The notes under the pieces: model-generated | Databases searched by the model: none | Told to the model about the DNA's origin: nothing | Seen by the model: the letters and a program-made list of their open reading frames with translations, nothing else | Shown here: positions 27,835-39,483 of the stretch, one piece after another | Numbering within the stretch: position 1 is the stretch's first letter | How the letters are laid out: every line of letters starts with the position of its first letter | From: Betaproteobacteria bacterium | GTDB lineage: Bacteria; Pseudomonadota; Gammaproteobacteria; Burkholderiales; Usitatibacteraceae | Length of the DNA stretch: 64,000 nucleotides | Assembly: GCA_016708825.1 (NCBI GenBank) | Contig: JADJEZ010000016.1 | Coordinates: forward strand, 1 to 64,000 | Reading direction: 5' to 3' | Position numbers and translations under genes: made by a program

Positions 27835-29286
27835 CTAGAGGCTCGCCGTGATGGCGCGCGCACAGGTCCAGGAGGGGCGCCGGGCACGACGCCCAGGGCC
27901 AGGACCGCGACCGCGTTCACCGACAGGAGCACGCGCATGTCCAGTCTCGGCGCGATGCTGATCTCGCCGGCTGGCTCGTCCATGTACATGAGCTTCACCA
28001 GGCGCAGGTAGTAGAACGCCCCCACCACGCTCATCACCACGGCGAAGACCACCAGCGCCCCGAAACCGGCCTCGAAAGCGGCCTGGAGCACCGCGAGCTT
28101 GGCGAGGAAACCGACCGCAGGCGGGATGCCCGCGAGCGAGAAGACGACGACCAGCATCACGAAGGCGAACCACTTCGAGCGCCGGTTGAGCCCCCGGAAG
28201 TCCTCCAGCTCCTCGGCCTCGAACCCGGCGCGCGACAGGAGCAGGATCATGCCGAACGCCCCCAGCGTCATCAGCACGTAGGTGAGCACGTAGAACATGG
28301 CCGAGCTGTAGCCGTTGTCGGTCCCGGCGAGGATGCCGAGCAGCAGGAAGCCCATGTGCGAGATGGTCGAGTAGGCGAGCATGCGCTTGAGATTCGTCTG
28401 CGCGATCGCGACCACGTTGCCCAGGCCGATGGAGGCCGCGGCCAGTATCGCGAGCATGAGCTGCCAGTCCTGACCCAGCCCCCAGCCCCTGGGCGAGCAG
28501 GCGCATCACGAAGGCGAACGCCGCGATCTTGGGGGCGGCGCCGATGAAGAGCGTCGTGGGCGTGGCCGCCCCGTGGTACACGTCGGGGATCCACATGTGG
28601 AAGGGCACCGCGCCCAGCTTGAAGGCCACGCCCGCCACCACGAAGACGAGCCCGAAGGCCGCGAGGAGCTGGCTCGCCCCGGCGCCGCCCAGCGAAGCCG
28701 CGACGCGGGCGATGTCGAGGGACCCCGTGGCCCCGTAGAGCATCGACATGCCGTAGAGGAGCATTCCCGAGGCGAGCGCGCCCAGCACGAAGTACTTCAT
28801 CGCCGCTTCCGTCGCGCGCACGGAATCGCGCTGCAGCGCGACCATCGCGTAGAGCGAGAGCGCGAGGAGCTCGAGCCCCAGGTAGAGGGTGAGGAAGTGG
28901 TGCGCCGAGATCATCACCATCATCCCGAGCGTGGCGAAGAGCGCGAGCGACAGGAACTCCCCGCGCAGCATCTCGCGCGCCTGGAGGTAGGTCCGGCCGT
29001 AGACCAGCGTCACCGCCACGGCCAGCAGCGCGGCCACCTTGAGCACCTGGGACATCGGGTCCGCGACGAACATGCCCTGGAAGGTGACGGAGGATGCGTT
29101 GCCCGCGATCGAGCCCGCGAGCGTCGCGCAGGCGAGGAGCGAGGCGATCGCGAGCCAGAAGGTGACGTGGCGGTCGCGCTCCGGGATGAAGAGGTCGATC
29201 ACCAGCAGCGCGCACACGAGGCCCAGCAGCGCGATCTCCGGGATCGCCGGGGCGAGCGTGGCGAGCGAGAAGGTCGCGGTGTTCAC
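27835..29286 (-). CDS. nuoN: NADH-quinone oxidoreductase subunit N (frameshifted)
   Basis: Antiporter-like membrane subunit of complex I. The GTG start overlaps the nuoM stop (GTGA). The first 265 or so residues and the next 190 are in different frames. The break is in a run of five G at about 28479-28487, after FVMRLLAQGLG, and the protein resumes at GQDWQLMLAILAAASIG. Two more shifts near 27870-27895 are needed to read a normal C-terminus (LLDLCAR, then AITASL) ending at the TAG at 27835. Three surplus bases would give about 482 residues, the expected size. Helix-rich throughout, with the proton-channel lysines in ATEAAMKYFVLGAL and AGVAFKLGAVPFH. Confidence 0.88.
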   Translation of the reverse strand: MNTATFSLATLAPAIPEIALLGLVCALLVIDLFIPERDRHVTFWLAIASLLACATLAGSIAGNASSVTFQGMFVADPMSQVLKVAALLAVAVTLVYGRTYLQAREMLRGEFLSLALFATLGMMVMISAHHFLTLYLGLELLALSLYAMVALQRDSVRATEAAMKYFVLGALASGMLLYGMSMLYGATGSLDIARVAASLGGAGASQLLAAFGLVFVVAGVAFKLGAVPFHMWIPDVYHGAATPTTLFIGAAPKIAAFAFVMRLLAQGLGAGSGLAAHARDTGRGLHRPGQRGRDRADESQAHARLLDHLAHGLPAARHPRRDRQRLQLGHVLRAHLRADDAGGVRHDPAPVARRVRGRGAGGLPGAQPALEVVRLRDAGRRLLARGHPACGRFPRQARGAPGRFRGRFRGAGGLRRGDERGGGVLLPAPGEAHVHGRASRRDQHRAETGHARAPVGERGRGPGPGRRARRPSWTCARAITASL

Positions 29287-30770
29287 AGCTTGGTCACCGT
29301 CACGTGCCGCAGCAGCTCGAGTACCGTGGGGTTCATCACGTCGGCCAGGGGCTTGGGCCACACCCCCAGCGCCAGGACGCAGGCGGCGAGCAGGGCGAGG
29401 AAGACGAACTCCCTCGCGCCCACGTCGCGAAGCGCGGCCACCCCGGCGCCCGCCACCTCGCCGTAGACCACGCGCTTGACCATCCACAGGGTGTAGGCCG
29501 CGCCGAAGACGAGCGTGGTGGCGGCCAGGAACGCGTACCAGAAGTTCACCTTCACCGCGCCCATGATCACGAGGAACTCGCCCACGAAGCCGCTCGTGGC
29601 CGGCAGCCCCGAGTTGGCCATGGCGAAGAGGACGAAGAAGGCCGCGAAGACCGGCATCGTGTTCGCCACCCCGCCGTAGTCCGATATCCGGCGCGAGTGC
29701 ACGCGGTCGTACAGCACGCCCACGCACAGGAACATGGCCGCGGAGATGAAGCCGTGGGAGACCATCTGGACCAGCCCGCCCAGCATCCCGTTGGCGTTGA
29801 AGAGGAAGAAGCCGAGCGTGACGAAGCCCATGTGCGAGATCGACGAGTAGGCGATCAGCTTCTTCATGTCCGACTGCACGAGTGCGACCAGGCCGATGTA
29901 GACCACGGCGATGAGCGAGAGCGTCACCATGAAGCCCGCGAGCGCGTGCGAGGCGTCCGGGGCGATGGGGAGGTTGAAGCGCAGGAGCCCGTAGGCGCCG
30001 ATCTTGAGCGTGATCGCCGCCAGTATCACGGAGCCGCCCGTGGGCGCCTCCACGTGGGCGTCCGGCAGCCACGTGTGCACCGGCCACATCGGCACCTTCA
30101 CCGCGAAGCTCATGAGCATCGCGAGGAACACCAGCACCTGGGCCGTCATGGAAAGCGGCAGCTTGTGGAAGTCGAGGATCTCGAAGCTGCCGTTGGCCTG
30201 CAGGTAGAGGTAGATGAAGGCCGCGAGCATCAGGAGCGAGCCGAGCAGCGTGTAGAGGAAGAACTTCACCGCCGCGTACACGCGGTTGGGCCCGCCCCAC
30301 ACGCCGATGATGAGGAACATCGGGATCAGCATCGCCTCGAAGAAGACGTAGAAGAGGATGGCGTCCAGCGCGGCGAAGGCGCCGTTGATGAGCCCCGACA
30401 TCACGAGGAAGGCCGCGAGGTACTGCCCCACCTTGTCGGTGATGACCTCCCAGTGCGCGATCACCACCAGCACCGTCATGAAGCTGTTCAGGAGGATGAG
30501 CGGCATGGAGATGCCGTCCACCCCGAGGTGGTCGTTCACGTTGAGTAACGGCATGCACGGCGCGACTTCCTGGAACTGCATGGCCCCGCCCGCGGCCGTG
30601 CTGAAGCCCGTCCACAGGGGAATGCAGGCGAGGAAGCCGAGCACGGCCCCCGCGAGCGCCGTCCAGCGCGCCGTGGCCGGCCTGCGGTCCGAACCGAGGG
30701 CGAGCACCGCCACGCCGAAGGCGATCGGGAGCCACGTGACGACGGAGAGGAGTGGGAAACCCTGCGGCAT
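29283..30770 (-). CDS. nuoM: NADH-quinone oxidoreductase subunit M
   Basis: Antiporter-like proton-pumping subunit in the membrane arm of complex I, 495 residues, about fourteen helices. Landmarks: FVFFEAMLIPMFLIIG-type helix (YVFFEAMLIPMFLIIGVWGG) near 130 with the conserved Glu, VKVPMWPVHTWLPDAHVEA near 225 with the conserved Lys, and AYSSISHMGFVTLG near 320. It starts six bases after the nuoL stop and overlaps nuoN by four bases. Confidence 0.97.
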   Translation of the reverse strand: MPQGFPLLSVVTWLPIAFGVAVLALGSDRRPATARWTALAGAVLGFLACIPLWTGFSTAAGGAMQFQEVAPCMPLLNVNDHLGVDGISMPLILLNSFMTVLVVIAHWEVITDKVGQYLAAFLVMSGLINGAFAALDAILFYVFFEAMLIPMFLIIGVWGGPNRVYAAVKFFLYTLLGSLLMLAAFIYLYLQANGSFEILDFHKLPLSMTAQVLVFLAMLMSFAVKVPMWPVHTWLPDAHVEAPTGGSVILAAITLKIGAYGLLRFNLPIAPDASHALAGFMVTLSLIAVVYIGLVALVQSDMKKLIAYSSISHMGFVTLGFFLFNANGMLGGLVQMVSHGFISAAMFLCVGVLYDRVHSRRISDYGGVANTMPVFAAFFVLFAMANSGLPATSGFVGEFLVIMGAVKVNFWYAFLAATTLVFGAAYTLWMVKRVVYGEVAGAGVAALRDVGAREFVFLALLAACVLALGVWPKPLADVMNPTVLELLRHVTVTKL

Positions 30771-30776
30771 CTTCTT

Positions 30777-32762
30777 CTAGAACCTTCCGTACCAGCTCAC
30801 GTACCAGAGGGTGAGGAGCGCGAACACGCCCAGGAGCATCGTGAACGCGTAGTGGTAGACGAATCCCGTCTGGACCCTGCGGGCGAATCCCGCGAACCAG
30901 CCGACGAGCTTCGCGGTCCCGTTCACCATGATGCCGTCGATGACCGTGCGGTCGCCCCAGGTCCACAGGCCCGCGCCGAGCCCGCGCGCGCCGCCGGCGA
31001 AGAACCAGTCGTTGAAGTCGTCGAAGCCGTACTTGCGCTCGAGGACGGTGGCGAGGACGCCGGACTTCGCCTTGATCTTCGCCGGGAGGTCGGGGCGCAC
31101 GAGGTAGAGGTAACCCGCGAGCCCCGCGCCCGCGAGCGCCAGCCAGAAGGGCGCCGTCCCGAGGGCGTTGAGCACCATGGAGCCCGCGCCGTGGAAGTGC
31201 TTCGCCATCTCCGCCATGGTCGCGCTGGGCGCGATCGACTGGCCGAACCAGCCGCCGTAGAGCATCGGCTCGATCGCGACCCAGCCGATGAGGGCCGAGG
31301 GAACGGCGAGCAGCACCAGCGGCACCGTGACCACCCACGGGCTTTCGTGCGGCTTGCCCCCGTGGCCGTGCCCGTCGTGGCCGTCGGTGTGGCCGGCATC
31401 GAATCGCTCCTCGCCGTGGAAGGCGAAGAAGACCAGCCGGAAGGAATAGAAGGCGCCCACGAAGACGCCCGCGAGTGCCAGCGCCCAGGCAAACCCCGCG
31501 CCCGGCGTCTGGGAAAGGTGCAGCGCCTCGATGATCGAGTCTTTGGAGAAGAAGCCGGCGAAGGGCGGCAGGCCCGCATTGGCGAGCGCGCCCGCGAGCA
31601 CCGTGAGGTAGGTGACGGGCATGTACTTGCGAAGCCCCCCCATCCGGCGCATGTCCTGCTCGTGATGCAGCGCGATGATGACCGAGCCCGCGCCCAGGAA
31701 GAGCACGGCCTTGAAGAAGGCGTGCGTCATCAGGTGGAAGATCGCCACCGGGTAGGCCGCCGCCCCCAGCGCCATCGTCATGTAGCCCAGCTGCGAGAGC
31801 GTCGAGTAGGCGACCACCCGCTTGATGTCGGTCTGGACGATGGCCATGAGCGCCATGAAGAAGGCGGTGATGGCCCCGATCACGATCACGAGGGACAGCG
31901 CGGTCTGCGAGAGCTCGAACAGCGGCGACATGCGCGCCACCATGAAGATGCCGGCGGTCACCATGGTCGCGGCGTGGATCAGCGCGGAGATCGGCGTCGG
32001 GCCCTCCATGGAGTCCGGCAGCCACACGTGCAGCGGGAACTGCGCGCTCTTGCCCATGGCGCCCACGAAGAGCCCGATGCACACGATCGTGCCCAGCGCC
32101 ACCGGGTTGCCGGGTACGAGATCGATGGCGACATGGGCCAGCGTCGGCGCCTTGACGAACACCGTCGCGTAGTCGAGCGTGCCGAAGTACGCGAACACGA
32201 AGCCGATGGCCAGCAGGAACCCGAAGTCGCCCACGCGGTTCACGAGGAAGGCCTTGAGGTTCGCGTACACCGCCGTGGGCCGCTTGAACCAGAAGCCGAT
32301 GAGCAGGTAGGACACGAGGCCCACCGCCTCCCACCCGAAGAAGAGCTGGACGAAGTTGTCCGCCATCACCAGCATCAGCATCGCGAAGGTGAAGAGCGAG
32401 ATGTACGCGAAGAAGCGCTGGTAGCCGGGATCGTCGGCCATGTAGCCGATGGTGTAGACGTGCACCATGAGCGACACGAAGGTGACCACCACCATCATCA
32501 CGGCGGTCAGCCGGTCGACCAGGAAGCCCACGTGGATCGAATACCCCTCGCCCGAGAGCCACGTGTAGAGCGCCCCGGCGAACGAGTTCCCCGCGGCCAC
32601 CTCGCGCAGGAGCACGAGCGAGGCGACGAGCGAGATGGCCACGGAGGCGATCGTCACCGTGTGCGAGAAGGCGCGGCCCAGCTTCCAGCCGAGGAAGCCC
32701 GCGAGCGCCGCCCCCGCGAGCGGGGCGAAGGCGGCGATGGTGGCGACCGTCATCAGCTCCAT
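30777..32762 (-). CDS. nuoL: NADH-quinone oxidoreductase subunit L
   Basis: Largest antiporter-like subunit of complex I, 661 residues, about sixteen helices plus the long lateral helix at the C-terminus. Signatures: FFGWEAVGLVSYLLIGFW near 145, GKSAQFPLHVWLPDSMEGPT near 230, and AYSTLSQLGYMTMALG near 320. A histidine/glycine-rich cytoplasmic loop (HTDGHDGHGHGG near 460) is common in proteobacterial NuoL. It follows nuoK by seven bases. Confidence 0.97.
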   Translation of the reverse strand: MELMTVATIAAFAPLAGAALAGFLGWKLGRAFSHTVTIASVAISLVASLVLLREVAAGNSFAGALYTWLSGEGYSIHVGFLVDRLTAVMMVVVTFVSLMVHVYTIGYMADDPGYQRFFAYISLFTFAMLMLVMADNFVQLFFGWEAVGLVSYLLIGFWFKRPTAVYANLKAFLVNRVGDFGFLLAIGFVFAYFGTLDYATVFVKAPTLAHVAIDLVPGNPVALGTIVCIGLFVGAMGKSAQFPLHVWLPDSMEGPTPISALIHAATMVTAGIFMVARMSPLFELSQTALSLVIVIGAITAFFMALMAIVQTDIKRVVAYSTLSQLGYMTMALGAAAYPVAIFHLMTHAFFKAVLFLGAGSVIIALHHEQDMRRMGGLRKYMPVTYLTVLAGALANAGLPPFAGFFSKDSIIEALHLSQTPGAGFAWALALAGVFVGAFYSFRLVFFAFHGEERFDAGHTDGHDGHGHGGKPHESPWVVTVPLVLLAVPSALIGWVAIEPMLYGGWFGQSIAPSATMAEMAKHFHGAGSMVLNALGTAPFWLALAGAGLAGYLYLVRPDLPAKIKAKSGVLATVLERKYGFDDFNDWFFAGGARGLGAGLWTWGDRTVIDGIMVNGTAKLVGWFAGFARRVQTGFVYHYAFTMLLGVFALLTLWYVSWYGRF

Positions 32763-32769
32763 CGGCGCC

Positions 32770-33075
32770 TCATCCTTTCAGGGAGCTCATGTCGTCGACG
32801 TTGATCGACTTCAGGTTCCGGAAGAGCGTGACGAGGATCGCGAGCCCGATGGCGGACTCGGCCGCGGCCACCGTGAGGATGAAGAACACGAAGACCTGCC
32901 CCGCGGGGTCGCCCAGGAAGTGCGAGAAGGCGATGAAGTTCAGGTTCACCGCGAGCAGCATCAGCTCGATGGCCATGAGGATCACGATGAGGTTCTTGCG
33001 GTTGAGGAAGATGCCCGCCACCGCGATGGCGAAGAGAACCGCGCCGAGAACGAGGAAGTGGCTGAGCGGAATCAT
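32770..33075 (-). CDS. nuoK: NADH-quinone oxidoreductase subunit K
   Basis: Small three-helix subunit of the complex I membrane arm, 101 residues, normal length. The two conserved helix glutamates used in proton transfer are in LMAIELMLLAVNLNF and VAAAESAIGLAI. The ATG at 33075 overlaps the nuoJ stop (ATGA). Confidence 0.97.
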   Translation of the reverse strand: MIPLSHFLVLGAVLFAIAVAGIFLNRKNLIVILMAIELMLLAVNLNFIAFSHFLGDPAGQVFVFFILTVAAAESAIGLAILVTLFRNLKSINVDDMSSLKG

Positions 33076-33674
33076 GGCCCGCCCCCCGTGCCGTCCGCGC
33101 CCTGGTCCTTCACGATCTTCAGGCGCCCCGCCTTGGTCGCGGAGAGCTGCGTGGCCGCGTCCTGGTAGCGCGTCTCCTTGCGCCGGCGCAGCGTGAGCGC
33201 GATGGCGGCCACGATCGCCACGAGGAGCACCACGGCGGCCAGCTCGAACGGGAAGACGTAATCGGTGTAGAGAATGCGCCCGAGTTCCTTGGTGTTCGAG
33301 TACCCGGCCGGCGGCGCGCCCGGCGAGGGCGCCTCGCGGGAGGCGAGCACGAGCGTCATCTCGATCGCCATCAGCAGGCCCACGCCGCCGGCGAGCGGCA
33401 CGTGGCGCCAGAATCCCTCGCGAAGCTTGTCGAAGTTGATGTCGAGCATCATCACCACGAAGAGGAAGAGCACCATCACCGCGCCGACGTAGACCAGGAC
33501 CAGCACCACGGCCAGGAACTCGGCGTAGAGGAGCAGCCACAGGGCCGCGGCGGAAAAGAAGGCGAGCACGAGCCACAGCACCGCGTGCACGGGGTTCCTT
33601 GCCGTGATCACGCGCAGCGCGGCCAAGAGCAGGATCGCCGCACTCACGTAGAAGGCGACAAGCGCGAGGCTCAT
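33072..33674 (-). CDS. nuoJ: NADH-quinone oxidoreductase subunit J
   Basis: Five-helix membrane subunit, 200 residues. The conserved third-helix region LVLVYVGAVMVLFLFVVMML, containing the pi-bulge segment, is present near residue 55. The C-terminus after the last helix is charged. It starts two bases after the nuoI stop region and overlaps nuoK. Confidence 0.96.
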   Translation of the reverse strand: MSLALVAFYVSAAILLLAALRVITARNPVHAVLWLVLAFFSAAALWLLLYAEFLAVVLVLVYVGAVMVLFLFVVMMLDINFDKLREGFWRHVPLAGGVGLLMAIEMTLVLASREAPSPGAPPAGYSNTKELGRILYTDYVFPFELAAVVLLVAIVAAIALTLRRRKETRYQDAATQLSATKAGRLKIVKDQGADGTGGGP

Positions 33675-33675
33675 G

Positions 33676-34167
33676 TCAGCGGAACCTCGCGTCTTCGGCC
33701 CGGTCGGCGGCGATTCGCGCCTCGTAGCGGTCGCCGATCGCCAGGAGCACCGGCTTGGTGTAGTAGAGATCGCCCCGGGCCTCGCCGTGGTACTCGAGCA
33801 CCCGCGTCTCCACGATGGAATCCACGGGGCAGCTCTCCTCGCAGAAGCCGCAGAAGATGCACTTCGTGAGGTCGATGTCGTAGCGGGTCGTGCGCCGCGT
33901 GCCGTCCTGGCGCTCCTCGCTCTCGATGGTGATCGCGAGCGCGGGGCACACCGCCTCGCAGAGCTTGCAGGCGATGCAGCGCTCCTCCCCGTTGGGGTAG
34001 CGCCTGAGGGCGTGCAGCCCCCGGAAGCGCGCGCTCTGCGGCGTCTTCTCCTCGGGAAAGTAGACGGTGACCTTGCGCGAGAAGAGGTGGCGGCCCGTGA
34101 GGCCCAGGCCCTTCAGGAGCTCCACGAGCAGGAGGCTCGAGGCGATTTCCTTCGCGCGGCTCCACAT
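33676..34167 (-). CDS. nuoI: NADH-quinone oxidoreductase subunit I (two [4Fe-4S])
   Basis: Peripheral-arm subunit carrying clusters N6a and N6b, 163 residues. Two ferredoxin motifs are complete: CIACKLCEAVCPALA near 66 and CIFCGFCEESCPVD near 106. The N-terminal amphipathic helix and ARFRGLHALRRYPNGEER lead-in are typical. The ATG at 34167 follows the nuoH stop by five bases. Confidence 0.97.
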   Translation of the reverse strand: MWSRAKEIASSLLLVELLKGLGLTGRHLFSRKVTVYFPEEKTPQSARFRGLHALRRYPNGEERCIACKLCEAVCPALAITIESEERQDGTRRTTRYDIDLTKCIFCGFCEESCPVDSIVETRVLEYHGEARGDLYYTKPVLLAIGDRYEARIAADRAEDARFR

Positions 34168-34172
34168 GGCGG

Positions 34173-35291
34173 TCACTTCCCGAACCACAGCGAGAAGGGG
34201 GGCGTGCTCGCCAGGGGCTCGAGCATCATCACGCCGGTCACGGCGATCCACACGAGCGTCACCGGGATGAACACCTTCCAGCCCAGGCGCATGACCTGGT
34301 CGTAGCGGTAGCGCGGAAAGGATGCGCGCACCCACAGGAAGAGGAACATGAAGAACGCGATCTTCACGAGCAGCCAGTGGATGCCGGGCGCGGCGAGGAG
34401 CCCCGCGAGCGGGACCTCGCGCAGGAAGGCGAAGTCCAGCGGCGAGAGCCAGCCGCCGAAGAACAAGAGGCTCGTGAGCGTGGAGACCAGGATCATGTTC
34501 GCGTACTCGGCGAGGAAGAAGACCGCGAAGCTCATCCCCGAGTACTCGACGTGGAATCCCGCGACCAGCTCGCTCTCGCCCTCGGCCATGTCGAAGGGGG
34601 CGCGGTTGGTCTCGGCGAGCCCGGCGATGAAGTAGACGACGAGGAAAGGCGCCAGCGGCAGCCAGAACCACTCGAGGAAGCCCCAGTCGCCGCCCTGGCG
34701 CATCACGATCTCGGTGAGATTCAGGCTCTGCCCGGCCATGAGCGCGCCCACCAGGGCGAAGCCCATGGCGATCTCGTAGGCGACCACCTGCGCGGCCGAG
34801 CGCATGGCGCCCAGGAAGGCGTACTTCGAGTTCGAGGCCCAGCCGGCGATGATGATCCCGTAGACGCCCATGGAGGCCATCGCGAGCACCACGAGGAGGC
34901 CCGCGTCCACGTTCGCGATCACCCAGCCCGGCGAGAACGGCACCACGGCCCAGACCGCGAGCGCCGGGGCCACCGCGACGATGGGCGCGAGGAAGAAGAG
35001 CCCCTTCGAGGCGCTCGACGGAACGATGCGCTCCTTCAGGAGCAGCTTGATCGCATCCGCGATGGGCTGCAGCACGCCCATCCAGCCCACGCGGTTGGGG
35101 CCGCGGCGGACCTGGATCCAGCCGATCACCCAGCGCTCGACGAGCTGGTAGTAGAGGACGGTGAGCAAGAGCGGCACGAGCACGGCGACGATGCCCGCGA
35201 GGGACTTCGCGAAAATCCAGGCGTGGGACCCCCAGACCGGGCCGAACCAGCCCCGGAAGGCGTCCTGGACGGTGCCGGCGAATTCCATCAT
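34173..35291 (-). CDS. nuoH: NADH-quinone oxidoreductase subunit H
   Basis: Eight-helix subunit that forms the quinone-binding chamber with NuoB and NuoD, 372 residues. Signatures: IQVRRGPNRVGWMGVLQPIA near 57, FAGLAETNRAPFDMAEGESE-type block (IAGLAETNRAPFDMAEGE) near 225, and RASFPRYRYDQVMRLGWKVF near 325. Two tandem ATGs (35291, 35288) are possible starts; the first overlaps the nuoG stop as ATGA. Confidence 0.97.
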   Translation of the reverse strand: MMEFAGTVQDAFRGWFGPVWGSHAWIFAKSLAGIVAVLVPLLLTVLYYQLVERWVIGWIQVRRGPNRVGWMGVLQPIADAIKLLLKERIVPSSASKGLFFLAPIVAVAPALAVWAVVPFSPGWVIANVDAGLLVVLAMASMGVYGIIIAGWASNSKYAFLGAMRSAAQVVAYEIAMGFALVGALMAGQSLNLTEIVMRQGGDWGFLEWFWLPLAPFLVVYFIAGLAETNRAPFDMAEGESELVAGFHVEYSGMSFAVFFLAEYANMILVSTLTSLLFFGGWLSPLDFAFLREVPLAGLLAAPGIHWLLVKIAFFMFLFLWVRASFPRYRYDQVMRLGWKVFIPVTLVWIAVTGVMMLEPLASTPPFSLWFGK

Positions 35292-37641
35292 GCCTCGGCC
35301 TCCGGGACGGCCTTCGCGATCGCGAGGGCGCCTTCGCCCAGGGCCACCGTCTCGGCGATGCCGCGAGCCACGCGCACGCACCCGTCGGGAAGCGCCGGGT
35401 CGATCGCGAGCGGGAGCTCGGTCTCGCCGTCGCCCTGGGTCAGGCGCACCCGGTCGCCCGGCACGAGGCCGGCGGCGAGCGCCGTGGCGGCGTTCATGCG
35501 CGCGGTCGCCGCGGCTTTCGCGTCCGCGGTCCTCTGCAGCGCGGGCGCACGCCGCACCTGCGCGTCCGTCGCGTAGACGGGCCATTCGGCCACGCGTTCC
35601 AGCCCACCCGCGGTCGCGCCCAGCGTGAACGGGAACGGCTCGAGTTCGTTGGAAAGCCCGGCGTCGGCCCACGCCTGGAGATCCGGCGCGATGGATGCCC
35701 GCACCGCTTCCAGCGTCTGCGCCTCGAAGCCGGGCAGCCCCAGCATCGCGCCCAGCATGCGCAGCACCTTCCAGCCCGGGCGTGTCTCGCCACGGGGTTT
35801 CGTCGCCGCGCGGAAAGACTGCACGCGGCCTTCCATGTTCACGAACGTGCCGGCGGTCTCCGCGGACGGCGCGATGGGCAGGATCACGTGGGCGTACTCC
35901 GGCGCCCAGCATCGCCAGGAGGTGAGCGCCACCACGAACTCGGCCTTGCCGAGCGCGGCGATTGCCGCCGGCGCGCGCGCCGCGTCGCGCTCCGGCTCGA
36001 ATCCGGCCACGACGAAGGCCTTGCGCGGGTCGGCGATCATCGCGCGCGTGTCCAGCCCCCCTTCCGCGGGACTGGCGCCGGCGAGCTGGCCCCGACGCTG
36101 TTCGCATTCTGCGCCGGCACGCCGAGCGTGGCGCCGGTCAGGCGCGCGATCTCGTGGGCGATCGCCGCGAGGACCGCGTAGTCCGGGTGCTGCTGCGCAT
36201 AGCTGCCCAGGAGGATCGCGGCACGCTCGCGGTTGGCGAGGCTCGCCGCGATGGCGCGCGCTTCGTCTCCCACGACGACGTTCGCCGCCGCCTTCGCGAC
36301 CTCGCCCTCGAGGGGCTTTCCGGCGGCCTCGGCCACCGCTTTCGCAACCGAGGCGAGGGCCGTCGCGAGCCCCGAAGGCCGCGCCACGAGGCGGTTGGCC
36401 ACCGGCATCAGGAGGTCGTCGTCGGCCACGTGCACCACGTTCACCGCGAGGCCGTGCGTCGCGCCCTGGCGCAGGCGGTTGGCGAGGAGCGGCTGCTCCT
36501 TGCGGATCGTCGCACCCACGAGCAGCACCGCCTGCTGGCGTCCCAGCTCGGACACCTGCATGCCGAGCCACGGAGCGCCGGCGAAGCGGGCGCGCGAATC
36601 CAGCGCCCGGAAATGGTAGTCGAGGTTGCCGGTGCCGAACCCGCGCGCAAGGCCGGCCGCGAGGTGCAACTCCTCGAGGGTGAGCGTGGGCGAGGCGAGC
36701 ATCCCCAGCGCGGCCGGTCCGTGCTTCGCCGCGACCTCCTTGAGCCCCGTGGCCACCGCTTCCAGTGCCTCGGGCCAGTCGACCTCGGTCCACGCGCCGT
36801 CCCGGCACACCATCGGGCGCGTGAGGCGGTCCTCGGTGTTGAGGCCCTCGTAGGCGAAGCGGTCGCGGTCCGAGAGCCAGCATTCGTTGACGGCCTCGTT
36901 GTCGAAGGGGACCACGCGCATCACGCGCTCGTCCTTCACCTGCATCACGAGGTTCGAGCCCAGCCCGTCGTGCGGCGAGACCGACTTGCGCCGCGCCAGC
37001 TCCCAGGTGCGCGCGGAGTAGCGGAAGGGCTTCGAGGTGAGTGCGCCAACGGGGCACAGGTCGATCATGTTGCCGGAGAGTTCTGAATCCACCGTGCGGC
37101 TCACGAAGGTGAGGATCTCGGCGTGCTCGCCGCGCCCGGCCATGCCGAGCTCCATCACCCCGGCGATCTCCTGGCCGAAGCGCACGCAGCGCGTGCAGTG
37201 GATGCAGCGCGTCATGTCGGTGCTGATGAGCGGGCCCAGGTTCTTGTTCACCACGACGCGCTTGTCTTCCTCGTAGCGCGAGCTCGACCCGCCGTAGCCC
37301 ACGGCGAGGTCCTGCAGCTGGCATTCGCCGCCCTGGTCGCAGATGGGGCAGTCGAGCGGGTGGTTGATGAGCAGGAACTCCATCACGCCCTTCTGGGCGT
37401 TCACGGCAGGCTCCGACCGGGTCCACACCTTCATGCCCTCGGTGGCGGGCGTGGCGCAGGCCGGCAGCGGCTTGGGCGCCTTTTCCACCTGCACGAGGCA
37501 CATGCGGCAGTTGGCCGCGATGGAGAGCTTCCGGTGGTAACAGAAATGCGGCACGAAGGTGCCGAGCTTCTCCGCGGCGTGCATCACCGTGGCGCCGGGC
37601 TCGACCTGGACGGGTTGGCCGTCTATCTCGAGGTTCACCAT
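35288..37641 (-). CDS. nuoG: NADH-quinone oxidoreductase subunit G (one frameshift)
   Basis: Iron-sulfur subunit of the complex I N-module/Q-module junction, related to molybdopterin oxidoreductases. The N-terminal [2Fe-2S] site (CYHRKLSIAANCRMCLVQ) is followed by a His-Cys [4Fe-4S] site (HPLDCPICDQGGECQLQD), then CIHCTRCVRFGQEIAG. The frame breaks at about 36094: after AQNANSVGA the protein continues as QLAGASPAEGGLDTRAM in another frame. The total length is one base short of a multiple of three, so one lost C explains it; repaired length is 784 residues. The region from there to the stop aligns with the normal C-terminal domain. Confidence 0.92.
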
Positions 37642-37643
37642 GG

Positions 37644-38981
<1,338 letters not shown>

Positions 38982-39000
38982 GGGAAAACCCCGAGGCGAC

Positions 39001-39483
39001 TCACTTGCGCAGCTCCTCGATGAGCGCGTCGAGCTTGTCGGCAGACATGTGGCTGCACATGCGCTTGTTGTCCACGAGCAGCACGGGCGCGTCCCCGCAG
39101 GCGCCCAGGCACTCGCCCTCGCGCAGCGTCACCGCGCCGTCGGCGCTCGTCTCGCCGAACCCCACCCCGAGCCTCGCCTTCAGGCGCTCGGCCGCGTCCA
39201 CGCCGCCCGAGAGCGCGCACGGCAGGTTCGTGCACACCGTGACCTTGTGCCGCCCGCCGGGCTTCAGGTTGTACATGTTGTAGAAGGTCGCCACCTCATA
39301 GACCGCGACCGGGGCCATGCCGAGCAGCTTCGCGACCGCCTCCATCGCCTCGTCGGGCAGCCACCCGTGCTCGTCCTGGGCGATCGCGAGCGCGGCCATC
39401 ACCGCGGACTGCTTCTGGTCCGCCGGGTACTTGGCGACCTCCCGGTCGATCCGGGCCCGTGCGGCGTCGGAGAGCACGCCCAT
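39001..39483 (-). CDS. nuoE: NADH-quinone oxidoreductase subunit E ([2Fe-2S])
   Basis: Thioredoxin-fold [2Fe-2S] subunit of 160 residues. The four cluster cysteines are in CTNLPC and GECLGACGDAP. The start is taken as the ATG at 39483, whose A is also the last base of the TGA of the cupin gene; a GTG one codon upstream (39486) is an alternative. In most bacteria nuoE follows nuoD directly; here a cupin gene separates them. Confidence 0.96.
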   Translation of the reverse strand: MGVLSDAARARIDREVAKYPADQKQSAVMAALAIAQDEHGWLPDEAMEAVAKLLGMAPVAVYEVATFYNMYNLKPGGRHKVTVCTNLPCALSGGVDAAERLKARLGVGFGETSADGAVTLREGECLGACGDAPVLLVDNKRMCSHMSADKLDALIEELRK